A stretch of DNA of 64,000 nucleotides. It comes from Rutpela maculata. Lineage: Eukaryota; Arthropoda; Insecta; Coleoptera; Cerambycidae. The stretch is taken from assembly GCA_936432065.2 (NCBI GenBank), contig OW386288.2, forward strand, positions 16,108,706 to 16,172,705, written 5' to 3'. The position numbers and the translations under genes were made by a program. Shown one piece after another: positions 10,888 through 23,697 of the stretch (position 1 is the stretch's first letter; each line of letters opens with the position of its first letter). The notes under the pieces were generated by a model. That model was not told the origin of the DNA. It saw only the letters and a program-made list of their open reading frames with translations, and searched no databases.

Positions 10888-11820
10888 ATGTAGAAGAACG
10901 CACTACCGGGCGTCAAAATGACGCGACACCAATTTATTTCTCAGGGGGCGCCAGTCGCGTATTACCCCGTTCTTCTACCTCCCAGGCGGGTTCGAGATAA
11001 GATGACTTCGGTAGCCGAAAAGCGGGACCAAGGCTGCACTACCACAGATCGGAAACTACGCTCTCTCTGGACCCGAATTCCCTCGTTAGGGGTTTAGGCA
11101 CCTCTTAATTTCCTGAATTTTTGCATAAAAAAATCCCAACCGAAGAATTTCTCTGCGGAGGGATTAGTTTTGGTACGCGAAAATCGCGTTTTGGTCCATT
11201 AATAACGGAATATATTTCTCAAAAAACGCATAAAAAAATCCCTATCGAACCTCCGTAAAACAACCAGAAGGTCGAACGTTAATGCGAATTAACTCGACAC
11301 ATCCGGTTTTCTATACGAAAGTTCCAGGGATTATAGACCGTCAACAGGCCTCAAGATCAATTAAGAAACATTAGTTCAAAGAATCCGTTTATTTAACAGA
11401 ATTGGTTATACAAAATTCTCAAGAAAGAATCGTGCCTTCCCCAATCAAGGTAGTGACTTTCAGACCATACAAGCGAGAGCGCTCGCGCTAACGATCGATT
11501 AGGTAGAAAAGATTCATACGTACCTTCTCAGAATCAAAATGCGAGCTTTTAGAATCATTTCAGACTCTGGGTAAATGAATAATTAAGGCTGACTGAAATT
11601 AACTTAAAAAAGTTTTACTAAATGAATTTAGTTTCGCTAGAGACTACCTAGCTTTAAAGTTCTTGTATCGTGGAAATTCACGTACTCAAACACATTCAGA
11701 GGACTTATTACTGCATAAGTTGAGTGGCGTTCGATCAGTCCACGACTTACTAACCCTTATCACAGTCGATTAATAATATCGATTTGGCAGCGTCTCACCT
11801 TCGAGCGACTATTAGGCAAA
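10888..11820. other. GC-richer unassigned block, possibly LTR-element debris
   Basis: It begins TGTAGAAGAACG, which recurs inverted at about 10967 (CGTTCTTCTAC). It contains GGGCGCCA and several CpG-rich stretches up to about 11400, unlike the AT-rich DNA around it. An LTR or leader of a retroelement is possible but no protein motif supports it. 11400-11820 shows nothing further. Confidence 0.3.
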
Positions 11821-12189
11821 ATTGAATTTTTGGATTTTTATGCACAAGGCGTTTTCCTCTATAACTTTGTCATTTGAAAAGCCCCGTTATTGGCTTTTCT
11901 ACCATCGCTTTGTCTGGACTACTCAACGCGCTCGACCAAATTGCGAGCCGCTGGGTCAATCCAAACTCTTTCCATGCGAGAAACCGGCCTTGTACATGTG
12001 CATTGATTTCTATCAATTTTTGCTTATCGGCACTACGCCGGCTTTGACAAAATCTTCTATTTTGCCTTTTGGATGCAGTGCATCGTTAAAATTTTATGCT
12101 CATACTTTAGAATTGTACTTTCAATGATCGTACCTCAAAGGTCAATGTCTTTGGTTGAGGAATAAAAAATAAAAAATAATTTAAAGTAT

Positions 12190-12600
12190 ATTTTCGTGGT
12201 ACTTTTTAAACTGACTTCGTGGTACTTTTGAAAAATCCAGTTTAAGACCAATTTTAGCGTACTTTTGAAAAATCGATTTTCGAGCCAAATTTCAAGGTAC
12301 TTTTGAAAAACTAATCTGCGGGTGAAATTTTGGCGTACTTTTGAAAAATCGATTTTCAAGCCAAATTTCAAGGTACTTTTGAAAAGTTAATCCGCGGGTG
12401 AAATTTTGGCGTACTTTTGAAAAATTGATTTTCAAGCCAAATTTCAAGGTACTTTTGAAAAGTTAATCTGCGGGTGAAATTTTGGCGTACTTTTGAAAAA
12501 TCGATCTTCAAGCCAAATTTCAACGCAGTTTTGAAAAATTAGTCTGCAAGTGAAACTTTGGCGTACTTTCGATAAATCGATTCCTGGGCCAAATTTTGAC
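12190..12600. repeat. 76-bp minisatellite, about five units
   Basis: The word GCGTACTTTTGAAAAAT recurs at 12257, 12333, 12409 and 12485, and a diverged form at 12561, each exactly 76 bp apart. Each unit is built of two related halves, one near GGTACTTTTGAAAAG and one near GCGTACTTTTGAAAAAT. Open frames on the minus strand here only translate the repeat. Confidence 0.93.
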
Positions 12601-12905
12601 GCCCTTCCAAAAATATTATTTTTCAAAGTCCAATTTATGATACCTTTGAAAAAGTATACTATTCATAAATCTTTGTCATTATATACTTCTACTCTGATAT
12701 TCTGAACCAAAAACATTTTTCCTAAGTGAAAATTCGGTGTTTCTTCGAATTTTCGCCTGGTCATTTCCAACGCCTTATAGAATCCAAAACGGTCCTTGTG
12801 GACTGATCTGCGCCTCTGCAGATTCCCAAAAATGTCTTTAAATGAAATTTTTGCCTAAGTCGAATTTTGATTATGTCTTCAACTTAGGACGATTTTGGAG
12901 AGTTC

Positions 12906-13799
12906 TACAACAGAAACACCTTCGTAACTCAGTTATTGGTCATCCAATTTCGACCAAATTTGGATCGGTATCAAAGATCTTTACTATATTCTTTTTGAGT
13001 AAACAAAACTTATTTCAGTCATTGGCGTGCATTTTTATTAAGAAAAAAAAGGGACGATTTTTCGAGAAATTATATTGGGCATTTTTTTGTTAAAATACTA
13101 ATGCAATATTATTGATCAGCATGCTGTAAAACCACTATATCCAGAATTTAACATTTTGATTTTTGGTTTTTGAATTACGGCCCACTTAAAATTACCTATT
13201 TTAAACATTAAATAATCAATACATTGGTAACGAATTTTTTTTAGAAAAAAAGTCATCCTTCATTTTCTCTTTAAATTCACTTTTTCTACTATCCCGTATC
13301 ATCGAAACTTTCAAATTTCGAAGGCCAAGAATTTTCATTGAAAAATTTTGGGTCATTAGACCTTCGGGCATTAAGGATTCCCGAATTTGAAAGTATCGAT
13401 AATATGATGTGGTAGAAAAAATGAATTTAAAGAGAAAATAAAGAATGACTTTCTTTCGAAAAAAAATTAATTACCAACTTATTGATTATTTATTGTTTAA
13501 AATAGGTAATTTTAAGTGGGCCGTAATTCGAAAACCAAAAATCAAAATGTTGTTATATTCTGGATATAGCGGTTCTACAGCATGCTGATCAATAATATTG
13601 CATTAGTTTTTCGACAAAAAAATGCCTAATATAATTTATCGAAAAATCGACCCATTTTTTCTTAATAAAAATGCACGCCAATGACTGAAATAAGTTTTGT
13701 TTTACTCAAAAAGGATATAGTAAAGATCCAAATTTGGTTGAAATTGGATGACCAATAACTGAGTTACGAAGGTGTTTCCACTTGAAATGAGTCACACTG
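12906..13799. mobile_element. large fold-back element (arms about 430 bp)
   Basis: AACACCTTCGTAACTCAG at about 12916 is mirrored by CTGAGTTACGAAGGTGTTT near 13760, and the arms match to a centre near 13350. The right end finishes in a CACTG-TA mariner-like terminus. The left arm lacks the last 25 bp, so it is truncated on that side. Confidence 0.75.
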
Positions 13800-14033
13800 T
13801 ATATTATAAAAGAAATTTTTCGAAAAATAAAAATGGCCGAAAACCGGCCTTATAGGCCCTCCTTCTTTTAATAATATTTTTATAAATGTCGGAGAGAAAA
13901 TGGCAAGCAAAATTCAAGTTACTGAAATATTAAAACGAAAGAGCATTCAAACCAAACTTTAGCTCTTTTGTCCTCTAATTGGGATATTGAAATTCTTTGT
14001 CCAAAATCAGCTTTGTTCGATTTTTTCCCTAGC

Positions 14034-15131
14034 TGTACGTGCACCCCCTCCCGATCCTTGGGGACAATGTTTTTCATAAAGATTAAAGCCTAAGGAACAA
14101 TTTAAGACATGTTCTAAAAAAAAACTGGCTGTACTTTCAAAATGGCGGCCATATGTTAAAAAAACTGTTGTCAATGTTGTTTTTGTCATTTAACACAAAA
14201 AATAAAAAGGTTGGAGAAAAACTTCTTTCACAAAAAACAACGTGCATACAATTTTCTACAATTTTGTTCCTATGCAATTTGATAGGAGTTACCATTTTCC
14301 AGATAAATAAGTCCGAAATTAAGAAAACATGGAAATTCATATATCGGTAAATCACTTAAAGGAAATAACTGTGACAATTATTGTAAGGCGTAAAATATAA
14401 CTTTATATTATTAACATAACAAAAAATAAAATAAACTGAAAAAAATTAATAATAATAATATCATAATTTGCAGAAAACGGTAACAATGGTATCTGGAAAA
14501 TGGTAACTCCTATCCAAATATTGTATAGGAGCAAAATTGTAGAAAATTGTATGCACTTTGTTTTTTGTGTAGAAAGTTTTTCTCCATCTTTTTTAGGTTT
14601 TGTGTTAAATGACAAAAACAAAATTTGCATTTTTTTTTTAAACGGACGCCATTCTGAAAGTACAGTCAGTTTTTTTTTGGGGGGACATGTCTTAAATTGT
14701 TCCTTAGGCTTTAATCTTTATGAAAAACATTGTCCCCAAGGATCGGGGGTGCACGGACAGTTAGGGTGGGCTTCCGTAGTATTACGTTTTATATTGAATT
14801 TTATATTTTATTTTAAGAGCTGAATCATTTATCTGGAAAATGATATCCAAATATTGTATAGGAACAAAATTGTGGAAAATTTTATGCACTTTGTTTTTTG
14901 TGCAGAAAGTTTTTCTCCATCATTTTTATTTTTTGTGTTAAATGACGAAAACAATAATTGCGAATTTTCTTTTCTTTTAAGGGACGCCATTTTGAAAGTA
15001 CAGCCAATTTTTTTTTTGGGGACATGTCTAAAATTTTTCCTTAGGCTTTAATCTTTATGAAAAACAATGTCCCCAAGGATCGGGGGGGGGGGGGGGGGTG
15101 CACGGACACTTAGGGTGGGCTACCGTAATAT
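14034..15131. mobile_element. fold-back with a third tandem arm and a G17 run
   Basis: The arm at 14034-14330 is the inverse of 14480-14784, sharing ATTGTCCCCAAGGATCGGGG and CAATTTTGTTCCTAT-type words. A third copy at 14830-15131 lies in the same direction as the second. Its CGGGGG block has expanded to 17 G at 15082-15098. The short frames in the arms are repeat translations. Confidence 0.8.
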
Positions 15132-16394
15132 TAGTAAAAATGTGGTCTAATTTTCCTGGATTACAACGTACGAAATAAATGGTCTAACTAATTTTTTTTA
15201 ATATTAATCCTTGCGTAGCAAATATTTCTGACTGCGTGGAAAATTCTATCAATGGGTGGAAATTTATCCGTACAGCTTAAAGTATGACCTAACAGTCATA
15301 GTACGCAATAACATGATATCCTTTGTATGAGCATATTTAGCTACAAAAAATCACCTCGAAACTTCTGAATCACACCTTGTATACCGTTTCGTCAGCTGAA
15401 CAAAAAATCGCCGTTTCTTCGGATTGTCACTCGTCCTCAAAATAAACGATGCTTTTTGCACAGCCGCGAACAGCATCCGATGTAAATTAGGTACCAAATA
15501 GGTCTATAAGTAAGCGAAATCAATCAAACGCAGCGTGTTCATCTAAAATAAATGTGTAAATGATCCAAGTCTGCTCTGGATGTTTAAGTCACAGCAAAGA
15601 GGGCCTGTCAATCACAAGGGTATGCGCCCAAGTCTTTGATGCCCCGCAGGGCACGAACTTTTGGATTGATCCCCGCAGATTACAAGATATTTGCCTTGTC
15701 TACCCATTAAGAACATTCAACTGTTCTGCTTGAATATTATATTTAGCAAATAATAACTTTGAAACAATAATATTAGGCATATGGAGGAGGGCTAATTCGA
15801 CCCCCGGGCGTTGTTCCACTATATTTTGGTGAAGTTAAGAAGGAGACAGAAAACGCGTGTATATATCTTTGATACAGAAACGAGTTTATACTCCGAAAAT
15901 AGGTAAGATTGATTTTAGGTTGGCTTAGAATCAACGAAATATCAATCAGCAAGAGAGACTTCAGTGTTTATGTAATATGAGTAATTTAATACGAATTTAC
16001 TCGTATTAAAATCGATTGAGCAATTGGTATGACACATTGTCATAAGTAAAAAGATTAATAATAAAACGAAAACAAGTTTCCCTTTTTATTTTTGGGTAAA
16101 TCGCCCCAACATGTCAAAACGTTCATAATGAATGCTATCTTTTCATATTAATGCAGTAAAATAAGGCGAAATAAAGGCTAAACCTCGGAATGAAAGTCGG
16201 ATATCTGAAAATTTGCATAGACCTTGGTTCTGAGGTTCTAAAGACTAGCTGAACAGTCTCATAAGATCTGGTGTTAACTAGTCAAAATATCAATGTATCA
16301 AAGGTCAAAGGATTCTGGAAAGAAACTGGAAAAGTGTCCTACAAATACATTATTTGAAAATTGAATGCGTGTTCTTTTAGCAATGTATAAGCTC
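15132..16394. other. no gene seen; moderately GC-rich non-repeat patch at about 15370-15720
   Basis: I see no coding frame or terminal repeats. The patch at 15370-15720 has mixed composition and no visible link to the repeats around it, so it could be older unique intron sequence with regulatory content. This is only an inference. Confidence 0.3.
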
Positions 16395-19300
16395 CAAAAT
16401 CGGAACATAGTAATGATATGGTAAATATATACCATAATTAAAATACATGTTGATTGAGAACATATATCTTTTATAAATATTTCATTATTTTAGAAAATTA
16501 AATTTTTGATAACTTTAAAAAATATATATATATTGTGTGTTATTATTTTTTCTTCTTCTTTTGTTTTCACTTCCATAACAACCTAGAATTCTTTATCTGG
16601 GGTAAGTGAGCCGCTACATGCATCCTCCCCCCTCCCGTTAATAAAAAGAACAATCAATTAATCAACTATTGATGGCAAAACGTACTTTTTTAATATGGGT
16701 TGGCGGAATATGACAACTGTCAATCAACAAAAAAGCAGGTTTGACTCAATATTGATAGAGTCAACTTTATTTCTTTTATTAAAAGTAATTAATTTGTTTG
16801 TACGGGATAAAACTTTAAATGGACCCTCGTACAAAGGAGAAAAGGTACGTTTAAAACGTTCTTTACGAACAAATATAAAGTCAGATCTGAAAATCAGGAT
16901 CAGGATTGACAAACGTTTTATAATTAATATGAGAAATTGGAGAAATAAATTTTAAATTGTCAAAATAATTGCGTAACTTGTCGATAAAAAGAGGCATGTC
17001 AGGAGTATTATATGACTTAATGAAAAATTCACCATAAAGTTTGACCGTAAATTAGTTCGGCAGAAGAACATTGCCAATCTTCTTTGGGAATCGTTCTAAA
17101 AGCTAATAATACAATTAGTACAGTAACTAGAGGTTTTAACTTCGGAATAATGTCATATTGAACGGATTTCGTTCATTTTTGGCAGCATAATAGTAAATGC
17201 TTTACAGAAAAGTTTCCATATTGTGCGGGGGCTTGCTAATTTATAGGGGGTGGATGCCACCCCCTCTCAGGGGTAGCACTTAAAAAATATATATTTATTG
17301 GAGCTGAAATAGAATCAAATTATAAGAAGAAAAGGTTCTGTGCAATTTTTCACATACATTGATAGTTTTTAAGTTCTAACGACTTAAAAATTGCGATTTT
17401 AGCTTAAGAAAAAGGTATTTCCAAACGACTTTCGTCAAATATCTCAAAAAGTATTAGGTACTTTATACAAAAAATGTTACAGAACAATTACAGAAAGTAT
17501 AAACTGGGAATTAATTATATTTTTTGTTTATTTGGTATCTAAGTGTTTCGAAATTACCTTTAAAGTTTAAAATGCATTTTTTACTAAAGCAAGTGCTTTA
17601 AAATGAGCATCTAGGTAATACTACATCTTAACGAAAAACTGTATTTGAGATAATTTTTTTTAAATTACTGGCTAATTAGAGTAACAAAATGGCGACCTTT
17701 TTATATAAAAAAATATAAACACGCACATTTTTCGGTCATAATTTCTTTATTTCTATTGCTACAGGAACGAGTAAAAAATAATTTGAAAGCGCAATTAATT
17801 GTCTTTAATTTCATTTTTTAGCATGCGTGACGTAGGTGTCACAATTTTTGAGATATTTAACATTTAAACTGCATTTCTCGTCTTATAAACGTTCGGACGC
17901 CATTTGTAAATTTTTATATCTCCGAAACTATTAAATTTATGTAAATAAATAAACAAGCGAAATTTATTATCAGTTTATGAGCTTTATCTTTTTCAATAAA
18001 ACTAATATTTATTGAGATATTTGGAAAAGGAAAAAAATTACGTTTTATCGAAAATAGCTTTATAGTTTAAACTGTATTTTTTTCTAAAACAAGTGCTGTA
18101 TACAAACCAAAAAATTTGAGCATCTACGTCATGCTATATATTAATGAGAAACAGTATTTGAAATTCCTTTTTTTTAATTACTGGCTAATTACAGTAACAA
18201 AATGGCGACGATGTTATTAAAAAAATGTGTAGACGCACATTGTTTCGGTCATAACTTCTTTGTTTTTTATGCTACAGAAACAAATAAAAAAACAGTTGAA
18301 AGCTTAATTAATATTCTACTTATTAGCATCCTTGACGTAGGTGTCACAGTTTCTGAGATATTTAACTCTCACTCTAAATAATTATCTTATGAACACTTGG
18401 ATGCCAAATGTAAACTTAAATATCTCCGAAATTGTTAATCTTACATCAATAAACAAAAAAACACAATTAATTTCTAGTTTGTACTTTCTGTAATTGGGCT
18501 GTAACATTTTTTCGATAAAGTAATACTTTTCGAGATACTTAACGAAAGCCGTTTGGAAATACCTTTTTTTTAAGCTAAAATCGCAATTTTGAAGTCGTTG
18601 TAATTTAAAAACTATCAATTTATGTGGAAAATTGCATAGAACCTTTTCTTCTTAAAATTTTATTCTACTTCAGCTCCTATAAATATATATATTTTTTTTA
18701 AGTGCCACCCCCTAGAAATTAGCAAGCCTCCGCACTATATAGAAACTTTTCTGTGAAGCATTTACTATTATACTGCCAAAAAATGTAATCCGTTCAATAT
18801 GACATTATTCCGAAGTTTTGCATATTTTTTACCTCTAGGTACTGTACTAAATGGGAAGTTCGTCTACCCAATGTGACGTATTAGCCCTAGCTGTTAATGC
18901 AGCTTTAAGAGTTCGGTGGAAACGTTCTACCATTCCATTACTTTCGGGATGATAAGTAGTGGTACGGATTCTATGAAAACCCAAAAATTTTGAAAATTCG
19001 TTAAATAATTTCGATTCAAATTGAACGCCCTGGTCAGTTGTCACGGTCCAAGGTACGCCGAAACGGCAAACGCAACGGCAAATTTTCAAATAATGTACAA
19101 GCTACAGTTTCTACAGTTATATCACGCAGAGGATAAGCTTCTGGCCATCTGGTAAAACGTTCGATCACTGTTAGAATGTAAGAACAACCTTTGGAAGGAG
19201 GTAATGGTCCTACTTAATCCATGTGTATATGATCAAATATGAATTTAGGTATCTCTAAATTTTCTAGTGGGCTTCTAGAGTGACGTGTGACTTTACAAAT

Positions 19301-19455
19301 CTGACAGCTAACACACGATTAGGTCCATAAGTTACAGTCAGTAGATATTCTTGCCCAAAAATAATTATTAAAAACTAATGTTCTAGTTGCTTTAACGCCA
19401 GGATCAGATAAACCATGAAATATAGTTCGTCTATCACGTCGGGGGTCACCAATTA
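16395..19455 (-). pseudogene. Ty3/Gypsy retrotransposon 3' part: integrase, PPT and LTR start, broken
   Basis: Read leftward. Integrase begins near 19455 (DPRRDRRTIFHGL, a zinc-binding Cys pair, then PLPPSKGCSYILTVIERF). It continues at 19089 with VTTDQGVQFESKLFNEF and TTTYHPESNGMVERF, then after a 1.7-kb insertion with the LLAFRT segment, and ends near 16724 with YEGPFKVLSRTNKLITFNK. A polypurine tract lies at 16637-16623, and TGTAGCGGCTCACT at 16618 looks like the LTR start; the far LTR end is uncertain. Stops and frameshifts disrupt it, and protease, RT and gag are absent. It is related to the copy at 34491-35500. Confidence 0.8.
17116..18849. mobile_element. 1.73-kb fold-back MITE inserted in Gypsy integrase, 3-bp duplication
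   Basis: The ends read TAGTACAGTA and its inverse, and the arms match for several hundred bases (for example GCAAGCCTCCGCAC with its inverse near 17220). AAT flanks both sides (17113-17115 and 18850-18852). Removing the element and one AAT rejoins the integrase in frame at the segment matching LLVVLLAF in the sister copy. It has no ORF. A degraded relative is at 31938-32955. Confidence 0.88.
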
Positions 19456-19604
19456 TGTTAAATATACCATAATTTTAAGTAGACACAGTTCATCAAATCA
19501 AAGACTTAGCAGGCCGGTGTAATTATCATCTCTTCACCTACAAGTGAAGCAGCTCATTAGCATGTCTATCTGGTCTATTTCTAGATCCAAACTTGGTTAG
19601 AGAA

Positions 19605-19797
19605 GGATTTACAATCTGAGAAATGGGTTCAAAATATAATCTAGTTCCAGATCTTATTATAATATATGGTATACCAAATTTCAAATCAGTGTCATAAACC
19701 ATTCCAAAGTAATCGTGAGCACAAAAAAGTTACAGACAGACAAATTTCTTTTTTTTTTCTCAAACTTAAAATCTCGATGTCTCATGACATTAAACAG
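19605..19797 (-). mobile_element. Helentron/DINE-like element, partial
   Basis: It contains TATAATCTAGTTCCAGATC, a TACCAAATTTCAAATCA word and GTTACAGACAGACA, matching the inner half of the full copies at 49510 and 55484. Both termini are missing. Confidence 0.6.
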
Positions 19798-21305
19798 AAA
19801 AAATATTTTAATTTTATTTTAACGTTACTACTACATCGTAGAAGCAAGATACGGTTGCAAAATGCGCCATTTTTTAACCACCTTCCTTCTCGTTGCAACA
19901 AGTTCGTTTGTAACGGCCCATTACAAATATTCCATTTTCCATTAAAAGAAAATTGTCAGAACGTTAACTTTTTATAAACACATCATTCATTTTGTCATAT
20001 TTTCGGTAACCACCTCACCCTTCTCCCTAAAAGTGAAGGTGTCTGTTGAATGGCCCCATATGACCATTTTGTTAGCTTTTTGAAATATCTTATAAATAGT
20101 ACTATTTTTGGTTCCAATTAATAATGGTCTAAAATATAGCATTGTTTATTTTTAGATTACCCTAGATAATGGATTCTTGACCGAAGTTAGTTTCATAATA
20201 ATTTATGTTATATAATTTCTATAGGTTCAATTAAAAAATATATTACCAATCATAATTAGGATATTTAGAAAAAAATAATTGCCATTTCAAAAATTAATAT
20301 ATTAAAGCTATTAAAAAAATTGTGGAACTGTAAACGTTATTATATACCGTAAACATATAAATTATTAACAATTATAATAGGCCTCGAGCAATGATATTTA
20401 TTGCAAATGAATGGATATCTAATTTACTATTTTAATCTGTAAAATTAGGTACGTTTTCTTCTATTTCTAAAAATGAATTTTTACGGTATGTTCCAAAGAA
20501 GGTAGGTAGCTGTAAAATTGGCTTTCACATGCTAAATTAGAGATAATTAAATTTGCCCACTTGTTAGCCAAAAATTATGATTGGGCACGGTACCTTGTAC
20601 TGGAATCTCATTTTTTTTTAATGTAAATCGAAATATGCGTCTGAAGAACGGCATTTTTGCTTAAAGTGTATGCGGTAATAATTAGAGGCAATTTTATTTA
20701 CGTCTAACAACTTGGAATTTACACTGCGTCGAATTTCCGTTACTTCTACTACTTTTACTTTTACTTTCTATAAGAAACAAAAATATAGTAATAGATGGGT
20801 TAACATGGGTAATAGGGCAACGTAAAATAGGACAAATTGTTATTGGAGACGGGGACACACAGACATCCGACATTTATTATTCACATTGTATGAGGAAAAC
20901 TGTTTTGGTGAAAGTAGACAACAACCACTCTGTATACCGAATGAGGAATTTAAGTTGACACGACAGAATATCTCGAAAATAAAGAATTTCAAAAAATAGG
21001 TTTCGGACAAAAATTATACGTTTTCGAAAGCTGAGGTTGAGAATTTTGGGAAAATGGAGCAACATTTTAGACTCAGTAGATGTTTTCAAGGTTATATGTC
21101 AACTTTGTTCTTTAAAATCAAAACCTACATTTCTTTCGATCACATCTTATTAATTTCATTTGATATGATTTACCAGTGCATGGTAGGCAATGCTACCGGT
21201 CCCGGAAAACCGCCATTTCTTGTTTATTTTATACATGCCAGGTATACTATTTCTTGCTCTAACCATTATTTCTAGCAGTTGATCCTATGATGATCCTTCT
21301 CCAAC
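19798..21305. other. no gene seen
   Basis: AT-rich sequence with scattered short frames that show no family signature. It lies between a partial Helentron-like element and the TIR element starting at 21306. Confidence 0.4.
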
Positions 21306-21847
21306 TAGTGTGGTGTCTTAGAGCAAATACTAGGCAGAATCGTGACCTGCTGGATTAAAGCGCCAAATTTTGCAGAGTTCTTATATACCCACAGAATTCT
21401 TATATAGCCTTCGAAATAAGTGTTAAATTATTATAAAATGGTTTAAGATTCCATTGCTTTATCAGTTCAGGGAGGAGTGCCCGATTTCAGTGTCCGCCAT
21501 CTTGAAATACGACGCTCTGATTTTTGTTTTCTTTGGACTGTAACTGTAAATATTCGACTTTTATTTGGTTTTTACTAAATATCTCTCCAACATCTAGGTT
21601 TGTCGCAAAAAGGATTTAATTTAAACTAAATTTGCTATAATTTGAGACCAGAGCCACTTTTGTAACTTTAATATTTTGCCAGATACAAGCTTCCACAGTT
21701 GTGAACTTCTTTTAGGTTATTACGAAAATCGGTTGAGTTTACAGCAACACTATTCGAATCAATTTTATTCTAGACGAAATTTGCTACAACTTTGAAATAT
21801 AGTGATATAGTCTTCTTACCATGAATCAAGTGACAACTTCAGGATTG

Positions 21848-23657
21848 CCTAAGAATCGATGTTGTATGGGACATATACAAGCCAGACAGTCTGAAGGAAA
21901 CTACACGTGTGAGGAGAGAGAAGGGGAAAAGGAGAAAAGTCACAAGGGAAACCACACTCCTCAAAAACTTTGTTATATTCCTGAAGAATTCAGGTAACAA
22001 GACAGAACTGTTTACCATACTAAATGATGCAGTCGCAGCATATGACGTACAAGATGGTAAAGAAATATATGATAAATCTGTTATTTAAAAAAATAGCAGT
22101 GAACCGATGTCCGAAACCACGAAGAAGCTGATACCTGAATGTAAATAAGTTCTTAAATATATTGCACGATAAATTAGACAATCACCATCAAGGCATTGGT
22201 ATATTTCTTGATTTGAGTAAAGCGTTTGACTTAGTAAACCATGATATACTCTTAAATAAAATGTATAGATACGGTGTTAGAGGACAGGCGTTAAAGTGGT
22301 TTCAAAGTTATTTGGGAAATCGGTCTCATTATGTTAATATTGGTCATGTAAACTCCGAATCCCTCATCACACAAATAGGCGTACCTCAGGGATCCGTTTT
22401 AGGGCCTTTATTATTTATTATTTATATTAACGACCTCAATGCAGATAACATTTTAATGTTCGCAGATGATACGTCGATTATTATTGGCAACAAAGACCTT
22501 GAAACCAGTGTAGGTTACTGTAATAAACAATTGCAAGATATTTACACTTGGCTTATTGATAACAAGCTAATACTAAACACTAATAAATCAGTTTTCATCA
22601 GATTTAACTATTCTTCTGCAAACTATGATCGAAGTTTATACATAAGCACTTCAAAAGGTACTTTAAAACAAGTACAGTCCACGAAATTTTTGGGTATTTA
22701 TATATCTGAAGACTGTAAATGGACTACACATATCGATATGATTTGTAGAAGAATAGCTCCTGTGTGTTATTGTTTAAAACAGTTAAGACTTACAGTGGAT
22801 ACAGATGTTCTAAAAATATATTACTTTGCCCATTTTCATTCAATCATTTCGTATGGCATTACTGCATGGGGTTCTTCTAGTGAATGTACACGGATCTTCA
22901 GACTTCAAAAAAAAGCGATCAGATATATAGTGGGTGCAAATGCCAGAGAAAATTGCAAAGAATACTTTAAGAGCCTAAATATTCTAACATTACCTTGTAT
23001 CTTTATAATGAGTCTAGTAATCTATGCAAAAAATAATAACTTTCAGATGATAAACCACTATCATTCATACTCTACAAGAAATTCTAATTTATTAGAGGTA
23101 CCACTTCATCGAACAGCAACATTTGAGCGTAGTCCAAAGTTTTTAGCTATTAAAGCATTCAATAAACTTCCCGCTGAATACAAAACTTTAAATTTAAATT
23201 TATTTAAAAAACGCGTTAAAGAATTTTTAATTACCAAATGTTATTATTCTTTAAATGAATATCTTGATGATAGAATATAAAATTTGCAGTCTACTTATTC
23301 ATTGACTTGCTCTGTATGTTATTTTTATTTCAGTCATCCATAGCCTGATTTTTGCTTTTTGTATTTTGTTTCAATCAATGCTGAATTTCCGTATCACTTC
23401 TAATTACTATGTATATTAATTACACACACCATGTTTAATGTTCCTTATTTTAACAAATTTTGATTGTATGTATGTATGTATGTGTATATATGTGTGTATT
23501 TATGTTTATATGCGTATGTGTGTATATATATATATATGTAATATATATATTTTTTATGTCTCATGTATGTTACTTATACTCGTATGTTTTTTTTTTATTA
23601 TTTTACAGTTTTATGACTTATCCTATATTATTTGTAATAATCTACTGGATGAATAAA

Positions 23658-23697
<40 letters not shown>

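Larger units (their letters stand above)
9397..13869. mobile_element. composite with 90-bp inverted ends, containing nested fold-backs
   Basis: GAGGGTCTATAAGGCC followed by a GTTTTCGGCC block at about 9402-9428 recurs inverted at 13832-13862. The match continues inward through an A/T block to TATACAGTGTG on both sides. Between the arms lie two fold-backs, a GC-rich block, a 76-bp satellite and a third fold-back. It may be one element that collected insertions, or two copies of the same end. Confidence 0.55.

Noticed and set aside
11822..12127. 101-codon plus-strand open frame
   Set aside because: No motif, no repeat-family link and composition like its intronic surroundings; it ends at the satellite.
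12135..12626. Minus-strand frames with repeated FSKVRQNFTRRLVFQK-like peptides
   Set aside because: They translate the 76-bp satellite; a 76-bp period is not a multiple of three, so no coding constraint.
15370..15720. Possible tRNA or small RNA gene
   Set aside because: No cloverleaf or A/B box pair could be drawn.
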